A stretch of DNA of 61,960 nucleotides, from the NCBI GenBank assembly GCA_019359725.1, contig JAHHGR010000020.1, forward strand, positions 1 through 61,960, given 5' to 3'. Shown here piece after piece: positions 35,383 to 44,048 of this stretch (its first letter is position 1; every line of letters begins with the position of its first letter). A model generated the notes under the pieces. It did not search any database. It saw only the letters and a list, made by a program, of their open reading frames with translations, and was not told where the DNA came from. The position numbers and the translations under genes are program-made. This stretch comes from Aphanocapsa lilacina HA4352-LM1. GTDB lineage: Bacteria; Cyanobacteriota; Cyanobacteriia; Gloeobacterales; Gloeobacteraceae.

Positions 35383-36186
35383 TCACGGCGACTCTTGTCG
35401 GGCACTGCGGCGATTGAGCCACCACAGACCGACTGCCCCCAGCACGATTCCGGCGAGGCTGACCAACTGGGCGGTGCGCAGTGGACCCACCATCAGCGAG
35501 TCGAGGCGCAACCCTTCGATCCAAAAGCGTCCGGCACTGTAGGCCAGGGCGTACAGACAGGCGATGCTGCCAGGGCGCAGATTTTTAAAGCGAAAGAACA
35601 CAAACAGCAGCAGGGCCAGTACCCCCAGGTTCCAGAGCGATTCGTACAGAAACGTCGGGTGGTAATAGGCAAAGGCGGCCATCCCGGGCGGGCGGTTGGT
35701 CTCGGGAATCAACAATTTCCAGGGCAGATTGGTGGGGGCACCGTAGGCTTCGGAATTGAAAAAATTTCCCCAGCGGCCAATGACCTGGCCGAGGATGAGC
35801 CCCGGGGCGGCCAGATCCATCATCGTCAGAAGCGAATAGCCGTTGCGGCGGCAAAAGAGCCAACCGGCGAGCAGCCCCCCCAAGATGGCGCCGTGGATGG
35901 CGATGCCCCCTTCCCAGATGGCAAACACCTTCCACCAGGGTTCCCCGGCGAAGCGCTGCCACTCGAAGAGTACATAGTACAGCCGCGCCATCGGAATCGC
36001 CCCCACCACCAGCCAGACGACCAGATCCGAGAGCACCTCCGGGGCGACTTTGCGCTCGGGGGCCAGTCTCTGCGACAGCAGCGTACCGGCGATGATGCCT
36101 GCGAGAATGAGCAGGCTGTACCAGCGGACCGCAAAGCCGCCAATCTGAACGATGAGCGGTCCCGGGGAGGTGAAGCCGGTTTCCAT
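35383..36186 (-). CDS. lgt: prolipoprotein diacylglyceryl transferase
   Basis: The 267-residue inner-membrane enzyme transfers a diacylglyceryl group from phosphatidylglycerol to the lipobox Cys of prolipoproteins. It shows the seven-helix layout, WEGGIAIHGAILGG (catalytic His region), the Lgt signature GRWGNFFNSEAYG, and a C-terminal GRFWIEGLRLDS. ATG 36186 or a GTG two codons earlier (36192) may start it. It lies 2-9 bases downstream of ycf34 on the same strand, so the two are likely cotranscribed. Confidence 0.95.
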   Translation of the reverse strand: METGFTSPGPLIVQIGGFAVRWYSLLILAGIIAGTLLSQRLAPERKVAPEVLSDLVVWLVVGAIPMARLYYVLFEWQRFAGEPWWKVFAIWEGGIAIHGAILGGLLAGWLFCRRNGYSLLTMMDLAAPGLILGQVIGRWGNFFNSEAYGAPTNLPWKLLIPETNRPPGMAAFAYYHPTFLYESLWNLGVLALLLFVFFRFKNLRPGSIACLYALAYSAGRFWIEGLRLDSLMVGPLRTAQLVSLAGIVLGAVGLWWLNRRSARQESP

Positions 36187-36194
36187 GGGCACCG

Positions 36195-36437
36195 TCAGGT
36201 GGGAATCAGTTCACCGGGGCGCAGACGCGACCAGCGGCCGGGATCGCTCACGAAGCTTTCACAGCCGACTACGTCCCACTCCATGCCCTGGCCGTAATCG
36301 TAGATGTTGACGTTGATGACCGGATGAATCGGCTCGAAGGAAGGTTCCTCCGTCAGGTGCGGCTGCTGGTGGATTGTCTCGACCTGATGATAGGTCTGGC
36401 AACGATCCACGAGCGCGCAATTGATGCAGATGCACAT
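36195..36437 (-). CDS. ycf34: Ycf34 family protein
   Basis: The 80-residue protein starts MCICINCALVDRC, with the Cys cluster C2, C4, C7, C13 characteristic of Ycf34. It contains the conserved EWDVVGCESFVSDPGRW segment. Ycf34 is conserved in cyanobacteria and red algal plastids; the Synechocystis protein is reported to bind an Fe-S cluster and influence photosynthetic electron transport. It sits between lgt and the TPM gene on the same strand. Confidence 0.92.
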   Translation of the reverse strand: MCICINCALVDRCQTYHQVETIHQQPHLTEEPSFEPIHPVINVNIYDYGQGMEWDVVGCESFVSDPGRWSRLRPGELIPT

Positions 36438-36524
36438 AGGCGGATCCTGTGGAGAGCACGGGAGGGCGACAAGCCTCCCATCGCCTCAAGGCTAGCATCC
36501 CAAGCTGCAGGCGACCGATCCGGA

Positions 36525-37307
36525 TCAACCTTCCGAGAGGTTGGGATCTTGCCGCTCGCGCTTGGGAGAGGGGATCAAAAAGCCCACCAGTCCCCCCGCC
36601 AGAAATCCGCCAAAATTCTGGGCAATTAGCGACCAATCGGAGCTGCGGGTGAGCACCGGGCCGAGGCCGAAGGCCACGAACAAAATGAACCACATCGGTG
36701 AGGAGACCAGAAAGCCCTTCCAGCTGAAGTAACCGCCCTTGTCGCGGCCGTGGCTGGCAAAACCGGCCACCAGACCGCCGCCAATCGAAAGCACAAAGGT
36801 GAACAGCCAGTGCTCGCGCGGAATGCCCGGTACCGAGGCGCGCCCACCCTGGCGGATCGACACGTCGATGGCGTTGACCGTCTCCATCAGCGCTTTGCTG
36901 CGGCCGTTCTCCTGGACGTAGAACAGATTGCCGTAGCGGCCCTGCAGTTCCTGCCAGAAAACCCGCGGCAGCTTCTCGCGCACCGCCATGCCGATGTTGA
37001 AATCGAGGGGGTTGTTCTCCAGGACATTGAGCACCACCAGGATCGATCGTTCGTCGAGTCCCCAGTAATCGCGCACCGCCCTGCCGGGCGACTCGATTTT
37101 TTGGGTCAAAACCCGCACCTTGAAACCGGAATTTTTCTCCAGTGCCGTCAGCTGCCGCCCCAGCAGTTGGCGCTGCTGCGGCGTCAATTGCTCGGCGATA
37201 TCCAACACCGGCACCGGCGGCTGCGGGAGGTTCACCTCGGCCCGCACTGCCGGACACGCGATTACCAGCCCCAATAATCCACCGAGAAGCCAACCTATCC
37301 TGCCCAT
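36525..37307 (-). CDS. TPM domain protein, Psb32-like
   Basis: The 260-residue protein has a signal peptide (1-23), a TPM/Repair_PSII domain (about 35-165; DIAEQLTPQQRQLL, DERSILVVLNVLENNPLDFNIG) and two or more C-terminal helices (about 170-250). This matches cyanobacterial Psb32/TPM-domain proteins linked to protection and repair of photosystem II. It is upstream of ycf34 and lgt with an 87-base gap. The PSII role is from the family, not shown here. Confidence 0.85.
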   Translation of the reverse strand: MGRIGWLLGGLLGLVIACPAVRAEVNLPQPPVPVLDIAEQLTPQQRQLLGRQLTALEKNSGFKVRVLTQKIESPGRAVRDYWGLDERSILVVLNVLENNPLDFNIGMAVREKLPRVFWQELQGRYGNLFYVQENGRSKALMETVNAIDVSIRQGGRASVPGIPREHWLFTFVLSIGGGLVAGFASHGRDKGGYFSWKGFLVSSPMWFILFVAFGLGPVLTRSSDWSLIAQNFGGFLAGGLVGFLIPSPKRERQDPNLSEG

Positions 37308-37502
37308 AGAACAACCCGCGTCCTTTCTTTTAAGTGTAATGGTGCTGGTGAGGATCGGCTCATCTGCTCATTTACAAAGGTTGCAGTGGGGGGAGCAGAA
37401 ATTTGCGGACGACCCACTCTTTTTCGATAGCCGAACGGCTATGATTGTGGGCGATAAGGACGGCAGATGAGCGAAGTTCTCTAGAGTTGTTGGCAGTAGC
37501 CT

Positions 37503-37985
37503 ATGGATCTGCAGGAAGCGCTAGAGAAGATATGGGAGAGCCAGCGCTACCAGACCAAGTCTCCCCTCGAAGCGCTCAAGTACCTTCAGCAGGAGGTGCT
37601 GGAGGCGCAACTCGCCTGGCTGCGCAGTAACCCAGACAAAGCCCGTCAAAAGATTTGTGAGGCCCTACCCCGCCTTCTAGTAACGATGCGGCTGTTGGGG
37701 CTCGATCCGCAGGGAGTGCTCGAGCAGAAGGCGGCCGGGGCTACCCAACGCCAGCGGATCATGTACATCATCGGCAACCGCGTCGAGGTGCGCGTCGGCG
37801 ACGAGTTGCGCGGCAGTTGGACGATCTGGTCGGAGGAGGATCTGCGCGAGGTCCACAACCTGGCGCGGGAATTTGAATGTATCCTAGTGCACACCCCCCC
37901 CGAAGATGCCAACAGTTACCAGGTGGGTTTTTTCAACAGCGGCGGCAATGGGAGCAGCTATCCGTCTTCAAAAGCTTCTGGCTGA
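37503..37985 (+). CDS. hypothetical cyanobacterial protein (160 aa)
   Basis: The 160-residue soluble protein has a helical first half (LEALKYLQQEVLEAQLAWLRSN, slightly reminiscent of MazG-like helices) and a beta-rich second half (RQRIMYIIGNRVEVRVGDELRG). No catalytic motif is evident. Its 3' end overlaps the start of the pseudouridine synthase by 38 bases, which ties it to the downstream operon. Confidence 0.65.
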   Translation: MDLQEALEKIWESQRYQTKSPLEALKYLQQEVLEAQLAWLRSNPDKARQKICEALPRLLVTMRLLGLDPQGVLEQKAAGATQRQRIMYIIGNRVEVRVGDELRGSWTIWSEEDLREVHNLAREFECILVHTPPEDANSYQVGFFNSGGNGSSYPSSKASG

Positions 37986-38694
37986 GCACGGTATCGCCTC
38001 CCGCCGTAGAGCGGAGGCGTTGATCGTCTCAGGTCAGGTGTGCGTCAACGGCACGGTCGTCGATCGGTTGGGCACTCGGGTCGATCCCCAAATTGATCTT
38101 ATCGAAGTGTCCGGCAAGCCGTTGCACTGCGCGCCGCCGCTGCTCTATATCCTTTTGCACAAGCCGGTCGGTTGGCTTTCGACCTGTTTTGATCCGCGCG
38201 GGCGGCGCACGGTCCTCGATTTGGTACCGGCTGAATGGCGGACGGGCCAGGGTCTGCACCCGGTGGGCCGTCTCGATTGCGACAGTTCGGGGGCGTTGAT
38301 TGTCAGCAACGATGGGGAGTTCACCTTCCGGCTGACCCATCCGCGCCACCAGTTGCCCAAAACCTATCGAGTCTGGGTGCGTGGCCGGCCGGCGGCGGCA
38401 GCACTCGGGCGCTGGCGCTCGGGCGTCGTGCTTGAGGGCCAAAGGACGTTGCCGGCGGCGGTCACGGTTGTGGGGCGGGCTGCTGAGGCGACGGAGCTGG
38501 AGATTGTCCTAGTTGAAGGCCGCAACCGCCAGATCCGCAAGGTGGCCGAGCTTCTGGGGCATCCGGTCGAGCGGCTGCACCGCACGGCTATCGGCCCTGT
38601 TGCCCTGGCGGGACTGCCCCTGGGCGCCCACCGTCTACTATCCGCTTCTCAAATCGAACGACTACTGCAAGCCACTGGAACCTTCGACTTATGA
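37948..38694 (+). CDS. 23S/16S rRNA pseudouridine synthase (RsuA/RluB family)
   Basis: The 248-residue enzyme has an N-terminal S4 RNA-binding domain (IRLQKLLAEHGIASRRRAEALI...G-VCVNG) and the RsuA-type catalytic domain. The active-site Asp lies in HPVGRLDCDSSGALIVSNDG, and the C-terminal EGRNRQIRKVAELLGHPV motif is present. Target rRNA position cannot be told. ATG 37948 leaves the complete S4 domain. Its stop overlaps rodZ's start (ATGA). Confidence 0.9.
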   Translation: MGAAIRLQKLLAEHGIASRRRAEALIVSGQVCVNGTVVDRLGTRVDPQIDLIEVSGKPLHCAPPLLYILLHKPVGWLSTCFDPRGRRTVLDLVPAEWRTGQGLHPVGRLDCDSSGALIVSNDGEFTFRLTHPRHQLPKTYRVWVRGRPAAAALGRWRSGVVLEGQRTLPAAVTVVGRAAEATELEIVLVEGRNRQIRKVAELLGHPVERLHRTAIGPVALAGLPLGAHRLLSASQIERLLQATGTFDL

Positions 38695-39479
38695 CAACCG
38701 AGAGTTTTCAACCCGACTCGCTCAAATCGGTGGGCTCATTGCTTGCGAAAGGCCGCCAGCAACGCGGCTGGTCGGTTGACGACGTCTCGGAGCGTACGCG
38801 CATCCCGAGGCGCTACTTGCTGGCTATCGAAAGCGGCCAGACTGACCATCTGCCGGAGCCGGTGTACGTGCGCGCCTTTATCCGCAAGTACTCCGACCTC
38901 GTTGAACTAAATGGCACAGAACTGCTTAGAGAACTGCAACCCGCCGCCGCGATCGCTGAAGCGGTGGCGGCCGGTACCCCCATCGAGCGGGCCAGTGCCT
39001 CGCTCGACAAGCCGACTTTGCGGCCCTTTCACGCCTGGTTGCTCTATGGAGCCCTGGTAATCGTGGCCCTCGGAGGATTTTCGTACCTGCAGCGCTCGCA
39101 AGAACCCGAGGTAATCTCGGTGGTCAAACCCACCCAGCCCGCACCGGCCAAACCTGCGCAGGGCAAAGCCCAGAAGCCGCCCGCCAAACCGGCAAACCAG
39201 GGGGCGGGTGCTTTCGGCCCGTCCGCCCTCGCTTCTAAGGGATTGCAGATGCAACTTGCGATGACCCAGGCCTCCTGGGTACGGGTGATTGCCGACGGCC
39301 GCAAGGCCTTCGAAGGCGAATTGCCCGTGGGGGCAAAGCGCGACTGGCGGGCCGAAAAGCAATTTACCGTACGGGCCGGCAACGCCGGGGGGGTGCTCAT
39401 CACCCTCAACGACCGCTCCCTTGGACAGCTGGGCAAATCCGGGGAAGTCGTCGAGCGTGTCTTTCGTCCAGAACCCTGA
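38691..39479 (+). CDS. rodZ: RodZ-like cell-shape protein
   Basis: The 262-residue protein has an N-terminal Cro-like HTH (about 12-80; LAKGRQQRGWSVDDVSERTRIPRRYL), one membrane helix (about 112-132), a Pro/Lys-rich periplasmic linker (about 138-175) and a DUF4115 beta domain (MTQASWVRVIADGRKAFEGEL). This is the RodZ architecture. RodZ binds MreB and links it to the wall-synthesis machinery. Location directly before mreB supports the name. Confidence 0.9.
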   Translation: MTTESFQPDSLKSVGSLLAKGRQQRGWSVDDVSERTRIPRRYLLAIESGQTDHLPEPVYVRAFIRKYSDLVELNGTELLRELQPAAAIAEAVAAGTPIERASASLDKPTLRPFHAWLLYGALVIVALGGFSYLQRSQEPEVISVVKPTQPAPAKPAQGKAQKPPAKPANQGAGAFGPSALASKGLQMQLAMTQASWVRVIADGRKAFEGELPVGAKRDWRAEKQFTVRAGNAGGVLITLNDRSLGQLGKSGEVVERVFRPEP

Positions 39480-39540
39480 ACAGACCGCAAATCTTCTCTG
39501 TGTTAGGATCCCCATCGAGTCATCCGTGTGAGGGTGTTGC

Positions 39541-40587
39541 GTGGGCCTTTTCAGTCGGTTTTCCCGAGACATGGGAATCGACCTGGGTACAGCCAATACG
39601 CTGATCTACGTCGCCGGTCGGGGCACGGTGCTCTTCGAGCCGAGTGTGGTCGCCCTCGATGAGCGCACCGGCAAAGCCCTGGCCTTCGGCGAAGCCGCCC
39701 GGCAGATGCTCGGGCGCACCCCCGGCAGCGTTGTCACGATCCGGCCTTTGCGCGATGGGGTGATAGCTAACTTCGACGTCACCGAGATGATGCTCAAGCA
39801 CTTTATCCAGTGCGTGCACAATGGGCAGTACCTCGTCTCCCCGCTGATTGTGATCGGGATTCCAAGCGGGGTGACCAGCATCGAGCGGCGGGCGGTGATG
39901 GAGGCGGCAATTCGGGCGGGGGCGCGGGAGGTGCGCCTGGTGGACGAGCCGGTGGCGGCGGCCATCGGCGCCGGTCTGCCGGTGAGTGAACCGACCGGCA
40001 CGATGATTGTCGATATCGGTGGCGGTACGACCGAGGTGGCGGTCCTCGCCCTCAAAGGCACGGTGCTCTCCGAGTCGGTGCGCGTCGCGGGCGACGAACT
40101 CACCGAATCGATCGGCACCTATCTCAAGAAAGTGCACAACCTGGTGATTGGCGAGCGCACCGCCGAGGGGATCAAGATGCAGTTGGGCACGGCCTATCCC
40201 CAGCGCGATGAGGCGGTCGGCAAAATGGAGGTGCGTGGCCTGCATCTGCTGTCGGGGTTACCGCGGACCGTGGTGGTCCGGGCGGCGGAGATTCGCGAAA
40301 GTATGCACGAACCGCTCTCGGCAATTGTGGAGGCGGTCAAGCGCACCCTGGAGCGCACGCCGCCGGAATTGGCCGCCGACATTGCCGATCGCGGCATCGT
40401 ACTGGCGGGGGGCGGAGCCCTACTGCGCGGTCTGGACGATTTGATTTCCGATGAAACGGGGGTAGCGGTGCATGTTGCCGAAGAGCCGCTCGGTTGTGTG
40501 GCCCTTGGCATCGGCCGGGTACTCGAAGACTTCCAGCGTTTGGAGCGGGTGCTGAGCGGCAGCATCAAGCGGCTGAGCGATCGATAA
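39541..40587 (+). CDS. mreB: rod shape-determining actin homologue MreB
   Basis: The 348-residue protein starts at GTG 39541, with GAGG eleven bases before. Actin-fold motifs are present: phosphate 1 MGIDLGTANTLIYV, phosphate 2 MIVDIGGGTTEVAVLAL, and adenosine motif GIVLAGGGALLRGLD. Length and sequence are standard. It forms membrane-bound filaments that guide lateral wall synthesis. It is followed by mreC 12 bases later. Confidence 0.97.
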   Translation: MGLFSRFSRDMGIDLGTANTLIYVAGRGTVLFEPSVVALDERTGKALAFGEAARQMLGRTPGSVVTIRPLRDGVIANFDVTEMMLKHFIQCVHNGQYLVSPLIVIGIPSGVTSIERRAVMEAAIRAGAREVRLVDEPVAAAIGAGLPVSEPTGTMIVDIGGGTTEVAVLALKGTVLSESVRVAGDELTESIGTYLKKVHNLVIGERTAEGIKMQLGTAYPQRDEAVGKMEVRGLHLLSGLPRTVVVRAAEIRESMHEPLSAIVEAVKRTLERTPPELAADIADRGIVLAGGGALLRGLDDLISDETGVAVHVAEEPLGCVALGIGRVLEDFQRLERVLSGSIKRLSDR

Positions 40588-40599
40588 AGGGGTGGAGCG

Positions 40600-41838
40600 G
40601 TGGTTGAGCGGCTCAGGCGGTGGTGGATACGGTTCGGGCTGGCCGCGGTGGCGGCGTTGCTGGCTTTGGGGTTAGGCTGGTGGATGCGCCAGTCGGGCGG
40701 CGCGCTCATCGCGGATCTATTTGGCCTGGCCGCTGCGCCTTTTGTCTACGCCGGTCCGACCCCCACTCAAAAGCGGGACGATCGCGCAAGCCAGATGCAG
40801 GGACGCCTGGAGGCGCTCTACTACGAAAACCGGGAACTGCGCAGCCTGCTTGAACTGGAGGAGAAGCTAGACCTCAAGACGATCACTGCCCAGGTGATCG
40901 GCCGCAGTGCCGACCACTGGTGGCAGGGCATGGTCGTCAACCGCGGCGGCGAGGACGGCGTGAAGGTGGGTTCCTCCGTGCTCAGCGACGGCGGCGCGGT
41001 AGTCGGCCAGGTCAGCGAGGTCTCGGCGCGCACCAGCCGCGTGCTGCTGCTGTCGGATCCCGGATCGCAAGTCGGGGTGATGGCGGTGCGCCCGCGGTTG
41101 ATGGGTATTCTGCAGGGGCGGCGGCGCGAGCAGGCGACGGTCGAATTTTTTGAGCAGCAACCGCTCAAACCCGGCGAACTGATCGTCACCAGCGGCCTCA
41201 GTTCGCGCTTTCCCGCCGGTCTGCCGGTAGGCCGGGTGGTGGGCTTCGACAAGAACCAGGCCGTACCCCGCGTCAAGATCACATTTCTTGCCCCGATTGG
41301 TCGCCTCGAATGGGTCAAGATCTACCCCGGCGAGCCCGCCGTCAAGATCGAACCGCCCCCTCCACCTCCTCCACCCCCGGTTGCTGAGCCGGTTTCCCCC
41401 CAACCCGCGGCCAGTGCGCCCACCGGGGCAACGACCGTAAAACCGGCACCCCCCACCCCCAGCGCCCCCGCCGAAGTGACGATCGCCAAGCCCAAAGCGG
41501 CCGTGCCGCCCGCAAGCACACCGCTCGTTCCCAAACTTAAGCCCTCGCCCGCACCCGAACCGGAGGGACAAACCCCGCCAACCTTCCCGCTCAAACCGGC
41601 GGCCAGCCCGCGCCTTTTGACCCCCGAAACGGACACCGCACCGGGCGGTACCCCGAAGCCGGCTGTTCCCCGTCCCTCCGAAGCGCCCGCCCCTTCGACC
41701 ACTCCCGAGTCGATTCCTGCCGAGGCGCCCGCTCCGCCTCCCGCCTCCAGCACCCCCGCAGGCGAAGGCGCCGTCAGTCCCGAAAATCGCAATGGAGCCC
41801 CCACCGATGCAACCCTCTCTGCTCCGCCAATGCATTAA
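40600..41838 (+). CDS. mreC: MreC with unusually long Pro-rich C-terminal tail
   Basis: The 412-residue protein has a cytoplasmic start, one helix (about 8-30), a coiled coil (about 55-90) and the MreC beta domain (about 90-245; VIGRSADHWWQGMVVNRG, LSDGGAVVGQVSEV, GLSSRFPAGLPVGRVVG). Residues 246-412 are an extended Pro/Ala/Thr/Glu-rich tail that begins with a run of eight prolines. Typical MreC is about 270-300 residues. The tail may span peptidoglycan or bind partners. The start is GTG. mreD begins within the tail's coding sequence. Confidence 0.93.
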   Translation: MVERLRRWWIRFGLAAVAALLALGLGWWMRQSGGALIADLFGLAAAPFVYAGPTPTQKRDDRASQMQGRLEALYYENRELRSLLELEEKLDLKTITAQVIGRSADHWWQGMVVNRGGEDGVKVGSSVLSDGGAVVGQVSEVSARTSRVLLLSDPGSQVGVMAVRPRLMGILQGRRREQATVEFFEQQPLKPGELIVTSGLSSRFPAGLPVGRVVGFDKNQAVPRVKITFLAPIGRLEWVKIYPGEPAVKIEPPPPPPPPPVAEPVSPQPAASAPTGATTVKPAPPTPSAPAEVTIAKPKAAVPPASTPLVPKLKPSPAPEPEGQTPPTFPLKPAASPRLLTPETDTAPGGTPKPAVPRPSEAPAPSTTPESIPAEAPAPPPASSTPAGEGAVSPENRNGAPTDATLSAPPMH

Positions 41839-42331
41839 CGCGATCGGCACCCTGGTCTCGGCCGTCTGCGCGCTGCTGGCGCTATTTGCGCCGGTGCCGG
41901 GGTGGGCGATCGCGGGCATCGGCGTCGATTGGCCACTTATCTGGTTAATCTGTTTCAGTATCCGCCGGGCACCCCTGCCGGCGGGGATCGCAGGGCTGGC
42001 CATGGGCTGGGCGCAAGACGGCCTGACCATCGCCCGTCCCACCCACGCCCTGGGCCTCGCCCTTGCTGCGGTGCTCACCGCCCGCCTCGAAAAGCAGCGC
42101 TTCATCCAGGAGGACTTTATCTCGGTGGCCCTGATTACCTTCGCGATGGCCGTGCTCTCCGAGACCTGCATCGCGGTGCAGTATTCGCTGATGGGCGTGC
42201 TGCCCCTGGCTGAAATCTGGTCGCACCACCAGTCGGTGGCCCTCGGTTCGGCATTGATCAGCAGCCTGTGGGCGCCGATCGTCTACATGCCTCTACGCTG
42301 GTGGTGGCGCGAGCCGGTTCCTTTAAAATAA
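41807..42331 (+). CDS. mreD: MreD, rod shape-determining membrane protein
   Basis: The 174-residue protein has about five membrane helices and an MreD-like profile (WPLIWLICFSIRR, AGLAMGWAQDGL). ATG 41807 has GGAG eleven bases upstream; ATG 41792 would add five residues. It overlaps the 3' end of mreC by 32 bases in another frame. It completes the rodZ-mreBCD set. Confidence 0.85.
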   Translation: MQPSLLRQCINAIGTLVSAVCALLALFAPVPGWAIAGIGVDWPLIWLICFSIRRAPLPAGIAGLAMGWAQDGLTIARPTHALGLALAAVLTARLEKQRFIQEDFISVALITFAMAVLSETCIAVQYSLMGVLPLAEIWSHHQSVALGSALISSLWAPIVYMPLRWWWREPVPLK

Positions 42332-42336
42332 GTCCT

Positions 42337-43023
42337 ATGAATGACAAGCTGATTGTCCGCGACTATTTCAACAACACCGGTTTTGAGCGCTGGCGGCGCA
42401 TCTACGGAGACGAGGCGGTCAACCGCATCCAGCATTCTATCCGTGTCGGCCACCGGCGCACTTGTGAGCGCGTACTCGAATGGCTGGGCGATGTGCGCGA
42501 CCAATCGATCTGCGATGCGGGCTGCGGATTGGGCAGCCTCAGCTTTCCGTTGGCTGAGCGCGGTGCCCGGGTATTTGCCACTGATATCTCCGAAAAGATG
42601 ATCCTCGAAGCGCGCCGCAGGCAAAAGTCGCGGCTTCCCGACAGCGACAATCCCCGCTTCGCAGTGCTCGAACTGGAGCAGATCGACGGCCGCTACGACA
42701 CCGTCGTCTGTCTGGACGTACTCATCCACTATCCCCTTGACCAGGTGGAGAAAATGCTCACCCACCTGAGCAACCGGGCGGGCGAGCACCTCATCCTCAC
42801 CTACGCCCCCAAAACCTTGCTGTTTGCTGCCCTCAAAAAAGTCGGCGAATTTTTTCCGGGGGCGAACAAGACCACCCGCGCCTACCAGCACCGCAGCGAG
42901 GACATCGAGGCGATCCTGACACGGTTGGGCTGGAAGATCCTCAGGCGGGCGGCCATCGACGATAAGTTTTACTTTGCCCGCCTGGTGATGACGGCGCGCT
43001 CCGTGTCTGCAGGGGTGGCATAA
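42337..43023 (+). CDS. chlM: magnesium-protoporphyrin IX methyltransferase
   Basis: The 228-residue enzyme methylates the 13-propionate of Mg-protoporphyrin IX using S-adenosylmethionine, an early chlorophyll-specific step. The SAM motif DAGCGLGSLSFPLAERGA (about 61-78) and the family-specific TYAPKTLLFAALKKVGEFFPG then TRAYQH segments are present. It begins five bases after mreD, so it probably belongs to the same transcript. Confidence 0.95.
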   Translation: MNDKLIVRDYFNNTGFERWRRIYGDEAVNRIQHSIRVGHRRTCERVLEWLGDVRDQSICDAGCGLGSLSFPLAERGARVFATDISEKMILEARRRQKSRLPDSDNPRFAVLELEQIDGRYDTVVCLDVLIHYPLDQVEKMLTHLSNRAGEHLILTYAPKTLLFAALKKVGEFFPGANKTTRAYQHRSEDIEAILTRLGWKILRRAAIDDKFYFARLVMTARSVSAGVA

Positions 43024-43045
43024 GACCTACAAGTTGCAGGTCTTT
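43023..43045 (+). terminator. possible weak terminator after chlM
   Basis: AGACCT (43023-43028) pairs with AGGTCT (43038-43043), with further partial pairing inside, followed by only TT (TTTG overall). It overlaps the last base of the stop codon. Weak. Confidence 0.4.
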
Positions 43046-43205
43046 GCCGTCCGATTCTAATGGTTTGCGACAGACGTCCACGGCCGCTGCTCACAACCGC
43101 AGGAGGAAAAAATCATGCCTATCCCCGTGTGGGTCTAGTTTCAGGTGAGAACCGACCCTCCCTTCCTGTCGACTACACTGAAAACCAAGTACAACGGTCA
43201 TCCCG

Positions 43206-43758
43206 ATGGTCCCCAACTCCCTGCGCTGGACAACCCGAGATCTTGGCGCCATGCCCGACGATGGCGGTTGGAAACGCTACGAAATCATCGATGGAGAACT
43301 GTTGGTGACCCGCGCCCCCCATATTCGCCATCAGGCCGCAGCGGGCAAACTGCACGTTCGCCTGGAGACCTGGTCAGAGGTGACTGGTTTGGGGAGCGCT
43401 TTCCAGGCGCCAGGAGTGATTTTCTCCCCGACCGATGCAGGGATACCTGATGTCGTTTGGATTGGCCGAGAGCGCCTCGCCGACGGCATCGATGGGGCAG
43501 GACATCTGACCCGTTGCTCCTGAACTGATGGTCGAAATCCTCTCTCCCGGCGAACTCAACGAACAGCAGGACAAAGAAGTCAAACTCAAACTTTACTCCC
43601 TACACGGGGTTCAGGAGTACTGGATTGTCAATTGGCAACTGAAAACCCTGGAAATTTATCGCCGAACAGACGCCCAGCTCCAACTTGCCGCCACTCTTCT
43701 TGAAAGCGATACCCTCACCTCACCCCTACTGCCGGGATTCAGCACCTCCATTGCTTAA
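43206..43758 (+). pseudogene. Uma2 family (DUF820) gene, interrupted by a one-base frameshift
   Basis: The first part from ATG 43206 gives a Uma2 N-terminus (RDLGAMPDDGGWKRYEIIDGEL, GIPDVVWIGRERL) but stops at TGA 43521-43523. The continuation VAPELMVEILSPGELNEQQDKE is in the next frame from 43513. Removing one C from the CCC at 43510-43512 restores a continuous product of about 184 residues with the family's normal end. It is either a true pseudogene, a sequencing error or an unusual frameshift. Codon use is like that of its neighbours, so the lesion looks recent. Confidence 0.85.
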
Positions 43759-43783
43759 CTATTTCTCTAAGCCAAGGTGCCCT

Positions 43784-43827
43784 GCCCCACAACTTGCCTT
43801 CCGAATCTACCGTCTGGGGCTTTTTTT
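43784..43827 (+). terminator. putative terminator with long loop
   Basis: GCCCCA (43784-43789) pairs with TGGGGC (43815-43820), followed directly by seven T (43821-43827). The loop is long (25 bases), but the T-run after a GC stem is convincing for plus-strand termination downstream of the Uma2 remnant. Confidence 0.55.
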
Positions 43828-44048
43828 AAGGAGTCAAATAAGAAATGTATGGCTTGTCTTGCATATTTGGGGGTGTCGATCCGTCTTGTTGTCGCGCAGA
43901 CTGAGGGAGGAGATAGGTGCGTGGGCCTCCTGTGCCCGTACCTTGAGCGAACCGAAACCGTACCCGGCGACATATCTCTTCAGACAAGTGGCCGCTGTTG
44001 GCGCCCGGTTCTATGATGAGTCGCATACACCCGGAGACAAGGCCTCAC
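43828..44048. other. intergenic region before the response regulator
   Basis: About 220 bases with no supported coding frame. GGAGGAGA near 43905 is not followed by a useful start. A partial inverted pair around 43915-43946 could form a leader hairpin. It should contain the promoter of the response regulator gene; no consensus is clear. Confidence 0.35.

Noticed and set aside
43828..44048. Possible small RNA or riboswitch before the response regulator
   Set aside because: Only partial pairing and no known conserved core could be recognised.
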